Shown: positions 26,002-34,919, numbered from the stretch's first letter. The stretch is DNA of 64,000 nt from UBA7239 sp964509075 (GCA_964509075.1 CAZDWC010000001.1:310001-374000), one strand, 5' to 3'. Program-made: numbers and translations. The notes: a model not told the origin generated them from the letters alone.

Positions 26002-27267
26002 ATGACTGGGTTACGAATTACAGATCTCGCGCAACCTCAACTGTCGGAAGCGCAGCAGGGCGCGCTGGACGCAACCAAAGACATGGCGGTGGATTTATCT
26101 GTCGACGGCATTCTTGCTGATGCGCGGCGCAAGACGCAACTGGATGACTTCGGGCCACAGGATTTTCTACGTCGCTTGCAATTGTTGTGTGACGAGTGGA
26201 GCAGTGATACCGGATTGACCAATATTGGCAAGGTGACATTACGCAATTATTTGGTGCAGTATGCGCGCAACCGCTTGTTGATTCAGGATGTGTTGAAGCG
26301 ACATCCTGAAATTCATGATGAGCAGATTGTGCAACCGATAATTGTTTGTGGATTGCCGCGTTCTGGCACCACACACATGCTCAACCTGCTCGCCGCAGAC
26401 AGTCGCTTGCGTTCACTGCCGCTGTGGGAATCGTATGAGCCGGTGCCATCGCCACTGGATAAGCCGCGTGAAGACGGCGTTGATCCGCGTTATGCGCGCT
26501 GCCAGAAAAAATGGGAGATGACGCAGCAGATGACGCCGCTGCTCGCTGCCATGCACCCGATGAATCCGGATCATATCCACGAAGAACTGGAATTGATGAA
26601 CCCGGATTTTGCTTCGTACAATTTCGAGTGGCTCACGCAATCACCGCGCTGGCGCGACGATTACTACGCGCAGGATCAGACCCCGCACTATGAATACACG
26701 AAAACGGTTTTGAAGTTGCTGCAGTGGCAGGACCGTCAGGCGGGCAGACTGAAGCAGCGTTGGGTGCTGAAATGTCCGCAGCATATGGAACAATTGCCTG
26801 TGCTGCAGGCAGTGTTTCCCGATGCAACCGTGGTTGTGACACATCGCGATCCTGTGGCGGTGATCCAGTCGGCAATGACGATGCTGGCGTATGGCCAGCG
26901 ATTGAATCGTCATCGTGTTGATATCGAATCGCTGGCGGCATACTGGCCGGATCGTATCGAGCATTTGCTGCGCCGCTGCGTCGAGACGCGCCACCTGTTG
27001 CCAGAATCCAGTAGTATGGATTCGAGCTTCCACGTATTCATGGCCGATGATATGGCGATGGTGGAAAAGATTTACGCGAAAGCGGGTTTGGAATTAACGG
27101 CACAAGCGCGCGCCGAGATGCAGCAATTCATTGATGATCATCCGCGCGGTAAACACGGCCAGGTGCAGTACAACCTGAAAGAAGATTTCGGTATTGATCC
27201 CGCTGTCTTGCGCGAACGTTTCCGCTTTTATTTCGATGCCTTCCCGGTCAAGGCTGAAGCCAAATAA
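26002..27267 (+). CDS. Sulfotransferase family protein (Sulfotransfer_3-like)
   Basis: The 421-residue protein has the PAPS-binding 5'-phosphosulfate loop GLPRSGTTHML near residues 117-127 and a 3'-phosphate motif VVTHRDPVAVIQSAM near 275-290. The LWESYEPVPSP and AMHPMNPDHIHEELELM segments are typical of bacterial PF13469 proteins. Such enzymes move a sulfuryl group from PAPS to hydroxyls or amines; a few homologues have lost catalysis. Nearby cysC and sat could provide PAPS. It starts 10 bp after the MBL gene in the same operon. Confidence 0.85.
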   Translation: MTGLRITDLAQPQLSEAQQGALDATKDMAVDLSVDGILADARRKTQLDDFGPQDFLRRLQLLCDEWSSDTGLTNIGKVTLRNYLVQYARNRLLIQDVLKRHPEIHDEQIVQPIIVCGLPRSGTTHMLNLLAADSRLRSLPLWESYEPVPSPLDKPREDGVDPRYARCQKKWEMTQQMTPLLAAMHPMNPDHIHEELELMNPDFASYNFEWLTQSPRWRDDYYAQDQTPHYEYTKTVLKLLQWQDRQAGRLKQRWVLKCPQHMEQLPVLQAVFPDATVVVTHRDPVAVIQSAMTMLAYGQRLNRHRVDIESLAAYWPDRIEHLLRRCVETRHLLPESSSMDSSFHVFMADDMAMVEKIYAKAGLELTAQARAEMQQFIDDHPRGKHGQVQYNLKEDFGIDPAVLRERFRFYFDAFPVKAEAK

Positions 27268-27311
27268 CGAGCACATACGATTTTCTGACCCGGATTTTTC
27301 AGGAGTATTAC

Positions 27312-28067
27312 ATGAGCACAGGCACAGCAACATTCAATTTCACAGGCGCGAAAGTGCTGGTGACTGGCGGTACTAGCGGTATCGGTCTCGCCACGGCGTC
27401 AGCGTTTGCGGATGCAGGTGCAAGCGTCACCATCACGGGAACTCGCAATGCATTAACGGATTATGAAGATGACTTGAGCCGTTTCAGTTATCGCCAGTTG
27501 CGCGTGACAGATAACGCTGAAATCAAGGCAGTGGCTGCGAGTCTCGATGGCCTGGATGTGCTGGTGAACAACGCCGGCAATGTGAAAATGGCTGGCAGGA
27601 AAGATGATCCTGTCGATGTGTTCGAGGAAATGGTGCGCGTGCATTTATTGTCGGCACACAACATGGCGCAGGCATGTCTGGACATGCTCGGTGCCAGCCA
27701 GTTGTCCGGCGGCGCCAGTGTGGTGGGTATCGCCTCGCTCACTTCGTTTATCGCCAATCCATTTGTGCCCGGTTATGGCGCGGGCAAAGCGGGACTGGTG
27801 CAACTCGCCAAAACGCAGGCGGCGCTGTGGTCTGCGCGCGGTATACGCAGCAATTGTGTGGCAGCAGGCCATATCGCCACGCGCATGACGGCGCCGGTTG
27901 TGGAAACAGAAGCGTTTAGTAAAGGTATTCTCGATCGCACGCCAATGAAGCGCTGGGGTAAGCCGGAAGAAATTGCCGATGCTGTGATGTTCCTGTCATC
28001 CAGTCGTGCGTCATACATCACCGGTGAAACGCTGATTGTGGATGGTGGGTACCTGTTTAATACGTAA
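27312..28067 (+). CDS. Short-chain dehydrogenase/reductase
   Basis: A classical SDR of 251 residues. The cofactor motif TGGTSGIG is at residues 18-25, NNAG near 87-90, the catalytic Ser in VVGIASLTSF, and Tyr155/Lys159 in GYGAGKAG. The C-terminus ends YITGETLIVDGGY, usual for this group. The residues after the second strand favour NADP. Preceded by AGGAG and embedded between the sulfotransferase and P450 genes, it probably interconverts an alcohol and a ketone in the same pathway. Confidence 0.93.
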   Translation: MSTGTATFNFTGAKVLVTGGTSGIGLATASAFADAGASVTITGTRNALTDYEDDLSRFSYRQLRVTDNAEIKAVAASLDGLDVLVNNAGNVKMAGRKDDPVDVFEEMVRVHLLSAHNMAQACLDMLGASQLSGGASVVGIASLTSFIANPFVPGYGAGKAGLVQLAKTQAALWSARGIRSNCVAAGHIATRMTAPVVETEAFSKGILDRTPMKRWGKPEEIADAVMFLSSSRASYITGETLIVDGGYLFNT

Positions 28068-28106
28068 GTACATAGCACTTACATAAATCAGTGCAGAGAG
28101 ATATTT

Positions 28107-29339
28107 ATGAATGCGATCGACGCCAAAGATTTCTTTTCTAAAGCTGGAATAGAGGATCCATCATCTCTATATGCAAAGATGCGATCAATCGCGCCAGTGT
28201 GCCAAATCGGTGATATGCGCGCATTTTTTGTCGGCACGCACGCAGCGGTAGAAGAAGCGGTGAAGCGTCATGAAGATTTCTCAGCAAACCTGAACGCGAT
28301 GCTGGTGTGCGGTGATGACGAAAAGCCGTATGTGCTTGATTTGAAGGCGCTCGGTGCAACCAACAATGTGATTGCCACGGCCGATGAGCCTGATCACGCC
28401 GCTCAGCGTAAATTGATGTTACCGCCCCTCAAGCAATCGCGTATTGCCGAGTTGGAGCCCGAGCTGCGTCACTTTGCGCGTGAGCGCGTCGCTGCGTTTG
28501 TGAAAAACGGCGGCGGTGACATTTGCCCTGCCTTGTCGGAATCACTGCCGGCCTATGTTGTGATGAAACTGCTGGGCCTGGAAGGTGAAGCTGCACTGGA
28601 CGCTATCCGGCGCTGGGCCATGATGGGTGGGGATTTTCTTGCCGGACGACTCAATAGCGAACAGATGAATCAGGTCTTTGTCGAATCTGCAGCGTTGATG
28701 AACTACCTCACGCAATATTTTGATGAAGTGCAGGCTCGTGGGCCTGAACAACGTGGCGATTCGCTTGCTGCGTTATTGGTTGGCGGTACAGAAGAGGGTT
28801 TGATTACCCGTGAACAAGCAACCGGCATTCTGATCATCCTGTTTGGTGCAGCCGGTGAATCCACCGCGAGTTTGCTGGGTTCTGCGATTCGTCTTTTGGT
28901 TGAAGATTCCGCATTGCAGGAAAATCTGCGCAGCAATCCCCCATTGATAGCCAACTTCATTGAAGAAGTGGTGCGCCTCGAAACGCCGTTTAAATTTCAC
29001 TACCGTTTTGTCAATCATGATACGCAGTTGTGCGGCGCGCCACTCAAGGCAGGTGATGTGTTGTTGCTGGGCTGGGCATCCGCTAATCGGGATTCTGCGA
29101 TCTGGGATGACGCCGACACTCTCAAGCTGGATCGCAAACTCCCTGAGCGACATTTCGGTTTTGGTTACGGCATACACTTTTGCATCGGTGCGCCGCTGGC
29201 GAGATTGGAAGTTCGTGTTGCGCTGGAAGAATTGCTCGCAGGTACGCAGCGTCTCGAGCTAGATCCCGCGAAACCCTATGCATTTGCGCATAGCGTTTTT
29301 GTGCGCAGGATGCAGCACCTGCATTTGCGTGTTGGCTGA
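28107..29339 (+). CDS. Bacterial class I cytochrome P450
   Basis: A soluble 410-residue P450. The haem-binding loop is FGFGYGIHFCIGAPLAR with the ligand Cys near 359. The I-helix has FGAAGESTAS near 247-253, giving the acid/Thr pair for O2 activation. The ExxR motif is EEVVR near 286-290. It hydroxylates an unactivated carbon with electrons from a ferredoxin/reductase pair not encoded beside it; no ferredoxin gene is seen in the operon. A family number cannot be given from reading alone. Confidence 0.93.
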   Translation: MNAIDAKDFFSKAGIEDPSSLYAKMRSIAPVCQIGDMRAFFVGTHAAVEEAVKRHEDFSANLNAMLVCGDDEKPYVLDLKALGATNNVIATADEPDHAAQRKLMLPPLKQSRIAELEPELRHFARERVAAFVKNGGGDICPALSESLPAYVVMKLLGLEGEAALDAIRRWAMMGGDFLAGRLNSEQMNQVFVESAALMNYLTQYFDEVQARGPEQRGDSLAALLVGGTEEGLITREQATGILIILFGAAGESTASLLGSAIRLLVEDSALQENLRSNPPLIANFIEEVVRLETPFKFHYRFVNHDTQLCGAPLKAGDVLLLGWASANRDSAIWDDADTLKLDRKLPERHFGFGYGIHFCIGAPLARLEVRVALEELLAGTQRLELDPAKPYAFAHSVFVRRMQHLHLRVG

Positions 29340-29356
29340 GCGGGAGACACGTTGCC

Positions 29357-30172
29357 ATGCAAATTAAATACATCTGCCCGATGTGGGGCATGAATCGCCC
29401 AACACTCAGGGCGAATCTGGAAGCGATCAAGAAAGCGGGTTTTGATGGCGTCGAAACCTGGGCGCCGGGTGATGACAAGGAACAGCAGGAAATGCGCGTC
29501 ATCCTTGATGATCTGCAACTGGATCTGGTATCGCAGCAGTGGACGTTTGGCAGTTCCACTGAAGAGCATATGGCCAGCTTCGAGGAACAGTTTTTGCGCA
29601 ATATTGAATTGCAGCCGCAATTTATCAATTCACACACCGGTGTCGATCATTATTCCTTGGCTGAAAATTTGCGAATTATCGATCACGCCAGCGTGTTGGC
29701 GGAACGCCATGCGGTTACGGTGCTGCATGAAACACATCGCGGGCGTCCGACTTTTTCTGCTCCTGCCACTATGGCGTTGCTCGATGCGCGGCCGCATCTC
29801 AAATTGACAGCCGATTTTTCGCACTGGTGCTGTGTGCATGAATCGCTGCTAAAAGATCAGCCTGCGCGCGTGCTGCGTGCCAGCGAACACGCACATTACA
29901 TCCATGCGCGCGTGGGTCATGCCCAAGGGCCGCAGGTTACAGACCCGCGTGTACCCGAGTGGCAAGAAGCGTTGAATGCGCATCTGGCGTGGTGGCAGCA
30001 GATTGTTGATATCCGTGCAAAGTCTGGTGCGGACACGTTGTATATCTGCACAGAATTCGGGCCGCCGGATTACATGGTGCGCCTGCCATACACTGCCATG
30101 CCGGTAGCTGACCAGTGGAGGATTAACCTGCACATGAAGAAGTATCTACAGCAGAGCCTGAATATTCAGTAA
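29357..30172 (+). CDS. Sugar phosphate isomerase/epimerase-like TIM-barrel protein
   Basis: A 271-residue xylose-isomerase-like TIM barrel (AP endonuclease 2 superfamily): MQIKYICPMWGM at the first strand, VTVLHETHRGR with metal-ligand Glu/His candidates, LKLTADFSHWCC, HYIHARVGHAQGPQV and TLYICTEFGPPDYM. The ordered His, Glu and Asp residues are consistent with an active divalent-metal site. Substrate unknown. It is the last gene of the run that begins with the alcohol dehydrogenase. The 120 bp after it show no terminator that I can recognise. Confidence 0.8.
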   Translation: MQIKYICPMWGMNRPTLRANLEAIKKAGFDGVETWAPGDDKEQQEMRVILDDLQLDLVSQQWTFGSSTEEHMASFEEQFLRNIELQPQFINSHTGVDHYSLAENLRIIDHASVLAERHAVTVLHETHRGRPTFSAPATMALLDARPHLKLTADFSHWCCVHESLLKDQPARVLRASEHAHYIHARVGHAQGPQVTDPRVPEWQEALNAHLAWWQQIVDIRAKSGADTLYICTEFGPPDYMVRLPYTAMPVADQWRINLHMKKYLQQSLNIQ

Positions 30173-30292
30173 GAGCTACTTGCCGGCATTCTCTCGAGGT
30201 GGCGTATTTCTGCTGCGAATTTTTTACGGCGCTCTTCCTGTGAGCGCATGGTAAACAAGTACTAGATGCTGGACGCCTGATGTACGGGATGG

Positions 30293-31024
30293 CTATTTCA
30301 GCACCGCCCTTGCATTCAGGCGTTGTAGCGGTCTGTTGTTGGGCTCGTGCAGGACTCTTACAAAGGCGTCGATCTGTTCCCGGGATGCCGTGATGCTGTT
30401 TTTCATCACCAGCCAGCGCACGCCTTCCGAGCAGGGCGGTGTGGTGAGTGAGCCGCTGAAATAGTAGTAATCGCGACTTGCAGGCAACATGCCTTCGGCG
30501 AGTAGCAGTGGCGCCAGCGCCATTTTCTGGTCGGCTTCCTTCGGCATGCTGGCCCAGGCTGCAGCCAGCGTTTTGTTTTCGGCGCCTTCCTCAAACATGA
30601 CGCCAATCACGGCCAGGCTGCCAGTGGCATTGGCGTGAACCAGATGCACTTCCAGTGGGTAGGATTTGCCATTGATATGGTTTTCGCTGGGTGCATGGAA
30701 ATGGAATTGTTTCAGTTCGAACTCGCGTCCGTTGAGCGTGATACGGCTGCCCTTGTCGAAATTGACCTGCACGGTGTGGCCGTTGTTGATAATTTCGTTG
30801 CCACCTGGCTGGTAAAAAAAATTGATCGGTGGCAGTTCTGCCTCGATAAATTCACTGAGATCTATCGGGGACTGGTTGGCGCCGTTGCAGATGTGGAAGT
30901 CCGGGCTCAGTTCGGCCCAGTGCTCGGCGCCGCTTTCTCCGCCGTAAGTCCAGTGCACCTTGCCACTGGCATGGGCGAGGTTGGCAAGCATCAAGAGACT
31001 GATCAATAGCGCACGGTAAAGCAC
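30293..31024 (-). CDS. Periplasmic alpha-class carbonic anhydrase
   Basis: The protein has 243 residues with a signal peptide (LLISLLMLANLAHAS, cleavage near 19-20). Zinc ligands are His108 and His110 in QFHFHAPSE and His127 in EVHLVH. The proton-shuttle region and NQSPIDL are typical, as is the late SLTTPPCSEGVRW. It interconverts CO2 and bicarbonate in the periplasm. It lies downstream of the zinc-linked ABC/DUF3299 operon, so it may also act as a zinc-dependent client of that system, though it is separated by 67 bp. Confidence 0.95.
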   Translation of the reverse strand: MLYRALLISLLMLANLAHASGKVHWTYGGESGAEHWAELSPDFHICNGANQSPIDLSEFIEAELPPINFFYQPGGNEIINNGHTVQVNFDKGSRITLNGREFELKQFHFHAPSENHINGKSYPLEVHLVHANATGSLAVIGVMFEEGAENKTLAAAWASMPKEADQKMALAPLLLAEGMLPASRDYYYFSGSLTTPPCSEGVRWLVMKNSITASREQIDAFVRVLHEPNNRPLQRLNARAVLK

Positions 31025-31091
31025 GATGTTCCCCTCGCGTGACAGGTGTGGTCATTTGAGTGTAGATAATCATCGCTGTTTTTTGCCGGAC

Positions 31092-31640
31092 TCACTTGCC
31101 TGGGTGAAATGGCTCGATGGCATCGGCAATCAACCGGTATGAGCTGAATCCCATATCGCTCATGCTGTGATCCAGCGAAAGCGTGCCTTTTACCTGAAAG
31201 GCTTCCATGGGCTGGAAGTTGGCGGGAAGTTTGCTCGCGATGACATGCACAATCTGGTTGGCGGGCGGTGGCGGCGTATGGATGCAGGCGCCAAAATATG
31301 GCACCAGCAGGAATTCGCGGATCTCGTCGCCTTTGTACTCCAGCGGGACGACATAACCGGCGAGTTTGACCTTGATGCCATTCAGGCTTTTTTCGGCTGG
31401 TGCGCTGTCCCAGACGGCGCGCAGTCGCTCCATCGCTTGCTGTGCGCGCGGATCGGCATCATCCAGCTCATCCCACTTGATGTCGCCCAGTTCTTTTTCC
31501 GGATTCCAGTCATTCGGAATCAGGTCATCCCAGGTCAGCTCACGGTATGCGTCAGCGGCTTCAGGTTTGGCCTGAAGCGTGGTGGAGCCGGTCAACAGCA
31601 AGACCAGCAATAGCCATCGTGCGTACAGCAGGGGAGACAT
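31092..31640 (-). CDS. Exported DUF3299 protein, downstream paralogue
   Basis: A 182-residue exported protein with a signal peptide (LLLVLLLTGSTTLQAKP). The DUF3299 core is YRELTWDDLIP, then LAGYVVPLEYKGDEIREFLL, VPYFGACIHTPPPPANQIVHV and a C-terminal DMGFSSYRL. The Cys-His pair in GACIHTPPPP could bind metal. In Pseudomonas a DUF3299 gene accompanies a Zur-controlled ABC system (PA4063-PA4066). Here two copies stand in tandem and this one starts three bases after its paralogue ends. Confidence 0.85.
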   Translation of the reverse strand: MSPLLYARWLLLVLLLTGSTTLQAKPEAADAYRELTWDDLIPNDWNPEKELGDIKWDELDDADPRAQQAMERLRAVWDSAPAEKSLNGIKVKLAGYVVPLEYKGDEIREFLLVPYFGACIHTPPPPANQIVHVIASKLPANFQPMEAFQVKGTLSLDHSMSDMGFSSYRLIADAIEPFHPGK

Positions 31641-31643
31641 GAT

Positions 31644-32255
31644 CTACCTCGATTCGTTGGGTAGGGTGTAGATTTCCACGTTATCGGCATGCAGGCGATA
31701 GGTGCTGTGCCCCATATCGGTCACCGACGGTGAAACGCTGAGTGTACCTTCAACCCAGATTGGCACCATGGGTTCAATGGATTGCGCGATGGATTTTGCC
31801 TGCACGTGAATAATCTGGTTTGCCGGCGGCGGCGGTGTGTGTATGCAGGCGCCAAAATATGGCACCAGCAAGAACTCGCGCACAGAATGCTCGCCCGCCT
31901 CGTTGTTGAATTCCAGCGGCACCGGAAAACCGGATATGCGGATGCGTTCGCCGTTCATGGCGGGTTCCGCCGGCGCGCTGTCCATCAAGGCGCGCAGGCG
32001 CTGCATGGCCTCTGCTGCGCCGGGGTCGCTATCGGCAAGGTTTTGCCTGCCGACAACATCATACAGTTCTGCCGGATGCCACCAGGAGGGTATCAGCTCT
32101 TCCCAGCGGATGACTCGATAAGGTTTGTCGACAGCCGTTTCCGCCGGGCTTGCGCCATGGAATCCGGCAATGCGTGATTGCTCGCTCCACAGCACTGCCA
32201 CCAGCAGCGCTGCGGCAATCATCGTGAGACAGGTTTTTTTCGTGAAGATTTTCAT
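31644..32255 (-). CDS. Exported DUF3299 protein, upstream paralogue
   Basis: A 203-residue protein with an uncleaved anchor or signal peptide at residues 8-23, then the same DUF3299 blocks as its neighbour: YRVIRWEELIPSWW, ISGFPVPLEF, VPYFGACIHTPPPPANQI and DMGHSTYRL. The two proteins differ in their linkers, so the duplication is not recent. Its start overlaps the stop of the ABC permease gene by four bases. The function is probably periplasmic and tied to the ABC system. Confidence 0.85.
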   Translation of the reverse strand: MKIFTKKTCLTMIAAALLVAVLWSEQSRIAGFHGASPAETAVDKPYRVIRWEELIPSWWHPAELYDVVGRQNLADSDPGAAEAMQRLRALMDSAPAEPAMNGERIRISGFPVPLEFNNEAGEHSVREFLLVPYFGACIHTPPPPANQIIHVQAKSIAQSIEPMVPIWVEGTLSVSPSVTDMGHSTYRLHADNVEIYTLPNESR

Positions 32256-33514
32256 GTTCTGGGGATAAGGCCATCAGCCAGTGACAAACGATAGGCGCGC
32301 CACCCCGGCACGAGACTCGCGACTACGCTCACGGAAAACACCAGGCCGAGCCAGCGCAGTTCCGGCAGCGATAAAAATTGTACGGAAAGATGCAGGCCCC
32401 AGCGTGTTTCTGCGATGGGACTCACCACTGCCGTCAGCAGAAACAGCAGCAACACGCCGGCAAACATGCCCAGCAGGCTTATGCCGATACCCTCCAGCAA
32501 CAGCAAACAGAAAATATGCACGGGCCTTGCACCCACCGCGCGCAGAATCGCCAGTTCGCGGCGACGCTCGTTCAAGCCGGCCAGCAGTGTTGCCATCAGC
32601 CCGGACAAGCCTACCGCCACCACCATGGCAGACACCGCCAGCAGCGATTGCTCCACCACGCCAACCACCTGCCACAAATCAGACAAGGCAACGCCCGGTA
32701 AAACGGCGAGTAAAGGTTCTTCGCGAAATTCACTGATAAAACGCTGCAACTTGAAAACGGCGGCACGGTTTTTCAGACCTACCAACACCGCTGTGATTTG
32801 TTTGGGCTGTAAATCAAACTTGCGCACATGCTCGGCCGGAATGTTGAGGCCGGGCATGGGGGCACCGGCCACCCACTCAAGGTGTATCGCTTCCATGCCC
32901 GCCAGCGTGATATGCAGGGTGCGATCCACCGGTGTGCCAGTGCGCGCCAGAATGCCTGTGACGGTGAAAGGTTTGTCATCGTGCGCCGGGCCGGCTTGCG
33001 ACATGCCATGCGTCAACATCACGCGGTCACCCAGCTGGTAGTGCAGCGCTTTGGCGACTTCTGCGCCAATCACCACATCAAAAACGCCGGCGATTTTTTC
33101 ACCCGCCGTCAAGCGCAGTGCGCGATGGTCGCCGTACTGAAAATGTTCGAAGTACGATGCGTCCGTCGCCAGTACCGGATAGCCGCGATGGCTGTCACCC
33201 AATGACAACGGCACCGCCCAGGCAACGCTGGGTTGTTCGCGCAAAGTTGTGAAACTTTTCCAGCCAATATTGTTGGTGGCACCGCCCAGCCTGAACACGG
33301 CGTACAACATCAATTGCACCGGGCTTGTGCGTGCGCCCACGATGAGGTCGGTGCCGGAAATAGACTGCTCGAATCCGCTGCGTGCATCCTGCCGCAAACG
33401 CTCGACGCCCAGTAACAGCGTGATGCTCAGGGCAATCGACAAGGCAGTCATCACCAGTGTCAAACGGCGGTTCCAGGCGCTCTTTGCCGCCAGCTGCAAT
33501 AGCGTCAACATCAA
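32252..33514 (-). CDS. FtsX/MacB-type ABC transporter permease
   Basis: A 420-residue permease with one N-terminal membrane helix, a large periplasmic domain (about 45-280) and three C-terminal helices. This is the FtsX-like architecture of LolC/MacB relatives, which move substrates or transmit force across the periplasm instead of forming a simple channel. The segment LAILRAVGARPVHIFCLLLLEG is the conserved coupling region. It overlaps both neighbours by four bases, so ATPase, permease and DUF3299 proteins are translated together. Confidence 0.92.
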   Translation of the reverse strand: MMLTLLQLAAKSAWNRRLTLVMTALSIALSITLLLGVERLRQDARSGFEQSISGTDLIVGARTSPVQLMLYAVFRLGGATNNIGWKSFTTLREQPSVAWAVPLSLGDSHRGYPVLATDASYFEHFQYGDHRALRLTAGEKIAGVFDVVIGAEVAKALHYQLGDRVMLTHGMSQAGPAHDDKPFTVTGILARTGTPVDRTLHITLAGMEAIHLEWVAGAPMPGLNIPAEHVRKFDLQPKQITAVLVGLKNRAAVFKLQRFISEFREEPLLAVLPGVALSDLWQVVGVVEQSLLAVSAMVVAVGLSGLMATLLAGLNERRRELAILRAVGARPVHIFCLLLLEGIGISLLGMFAGVLLLFLLTAVVSPIAETRWGLHLSVQFLSLPELRWLGLVFSVSVVASLVPGWRAYRLSLADGLIPRT

Positions 33515-34230
33515 GCAGCCTCCACGTCGGGTGTGGCGATATTGACCATCGGCAAGGCAATCTCGCGACTGAATTGTGTGGCCAGTCGCCGGTCGTGGCT
33601 TACAAACAGCAGTGTGGCCGACGTGGCCTCGCAGGCGCCCAGCAGCAAATCAAGAAAGGAGGCCTGTCTTTCGGCGTCCAGTGCGGACGTCGGCTCGTCA
33701 GCCACCAGAATCTCCGGTTGCCCGATCAATGCGCGCGCCACGGCAACACGCTGCTGCTGCCCGACAGACAATGCCGATGCCTGGCGTTTCCACAGAGCCG
33801 GTGCAAGGTCTAGTGTTGTCAGCAGGGCTTCGGCAACCGCCGTCAGTGGCGCCTGCATCTCCGCCCTTTCACGGCGCAGGGAAGAAAACCGGCAGGGCAG
33901 CAACACGTTATCCAGCACAGACAAATAAGGCACCAGGTTGAATTGCTGGAACAGAAAGCCGATGTGATCGGCACGAAAGCGGTCGCGCGCACGGCCATTC
34001 ATCGCCGTCATTTCCTGTCCCAGCAGGGATATGCTGCCCGCCTCAGGCAACAGTACACCGCCCAGCAGCCCGAGCAGGGTGCTCTTGCCGCTGCCGCTGG
34101 GGCCGTGCAGGAATACCCGCTCGCCAGCAGCCACCGTCAGGGAAGGGATGTCCAGGCACAGCGGCAGATTGCGCTGCCAGCGGAAGTGCAGATCTTGCAA
34201 GGCAATGGCATCAGTCACGGTGGTTTCCAA
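33511..34230 (-). CDS. ABC transporter ATP-binding protein (LolD/MacB type)
   Basis: A 239-residue ATPase. Walker A is GPSGSGKST near residues 40-48, the Q-loop is in IGFLFQQFNLVPYLSVLDNV, the signature is ALSVGQQQRVAVARAL and Walker B is EILVADEPTSALD, followed by the H-loop LFVSHD. Together with the FtsX-like permease it forms a lolCD-like pair. It lies 21 bp after the zrgA-like gene, matching the Zur-linked PA4063-PA4066 type of operon. Confidence 0.95.
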   Translation of the reverse strand: METTVTDAIALQDLHFRWQRNLPLCLDIPSLTVAAGERVFLHGPSGSGKSTLLGLLGGVLLPEAGSISLLGQEMTAMNGRARDRFRADHIGFLFQQFNLVPYLSVLDNVLLPCRFSSLRRERAEMQAPLTAVAEALLTTLDLAPALWKRQASALSVGQQQRVAVARALIGQPEILVADEPTSALDAERQASFLDLLLGACEATSATLLFVSHDRRLATQFSREIALPMVNIATPDVEAA

Positions 34231-34251
34231 AGAGTTCAGAGCGCTATGTTT

Positions 34252-34842
34252 TCAAAAAGCCATTGTACGTTGACGGCTGCCGAGTTCAGCGCCCTTCTGA
34301 CCACGCGGCCCGGCCACGGAGACATCAAGATCCTGCAGGTTGGCGGCGATGTCGAACAGATTCACGGTCAATGCCTCCAGCTTGTCTGGCGCGCTGCACT
34401 GGAACACGAATTCACCCTCCAGATCGCTGTGCGTTTCTCTTTCATGCTCGTGCTTGTCTGCATCTTCATGGTGTTTTTCATCCTGCGACTTTTCAGCATG
34501 ATGTTCGTCGTGATCCTCATGCGCGGCACCGGTTTCTTCAAACAGTGGCGACTCCACCTTGGCAGACTGCAAACGGCAATCGGCTGCACTGCTTAACACA
34601 AATATTTTGCCGGCATCATTCAGTTTTTCACGCAAGGTTTTTAGCGTGGTCTTGTCTTTTTCGGAGGAGGCGTGGTGCTCGAAACCCGCCAGTGAATCCA
34701 TCGAGCTTTCCAGCATCAGGGTCACGGTGCCGCCGTCGATGGCGACATCCAGTCTGGCTGCGCCATGCTCATGCGCGGCGTGCTCCTGTGCGGTAGCGAC
34801 GAGGGAAAACAGAGCAAGCAGGCAGGGCAGGTAGCGCGTCAT
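34252..34842 (-). CDS. zrgA: ZrgA-like zinc-associated periplasmic protein (DUF2796)
   Basis: The 196-residue protein has a signal peptide (LPCLLALFSLVATAQ) and an N-terminal HAAHEHGAARLDVAIDG motif. Its central stretch (about 120-155) is very rich in His, Asp and Glu, such as HEDHDEHHAEKSQDEKHHED, suited to weak zinc capture. ZrgA proteins aid zinc uptake in Vibrio, and related genes head Zur-controlled ABC operons in Pseudomonas. Directly upstream is zur. The promoter region between them holds two similar small inverted repeats. Confidence 0.85.
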   Translation of the reverse strand: MTRYLPCLLALFSLVATAQEHAAHEHGAARLDVAIDGGTVTLMLESSMDSLAGFEHHASSEKDKTTLKTLREKLNDAGKIFVLSSAADCRLQSAKVESPLFEETGAAHEDHDEHHAEKSQDEKHHEDADKHEHERETHSDLEGEFVFQCSAPDKLEALTVNLFDIAANLQDLDVSVAGPRGQKGAELGSRQRTMAF

Positions 34843-34855
34843 TAGGACACCTTAA

Positions 34856-34917
34856 GCAACTGAGTTGCAAGAGATGCTCATACTAATCACATGCCGGCTA
34901 ATTTGCAATCCAGTTGC
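34856..34917 (-). promoter_or_regulatory. Paired GCAAY-N3-RTTGC repeats upstream of zrgA, possible operator
   Basis: The 77-bp gap between zur and zrgA contains GCAAC-TGA-GTTGC (34856-34868, perfect) and GCAAT-CCA-GTTGC (34905-34917, one mismatch), 49 bp apart. Neither matches the usual ATGTTATA-type Zur box, so assignment to Zur is unproven. Confidence 0.35.
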
Positions 34918-34919
34918 GT

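Noticed and set aside
34871..34897. Partial ATG-CTCATACTAATCA-CAT symmetry as a Zur box
   Set aside because: Outer ATG and CAT fit, but the spacer is 13 rather than 11 and the inner TTATA/TATAA pattern is absent.
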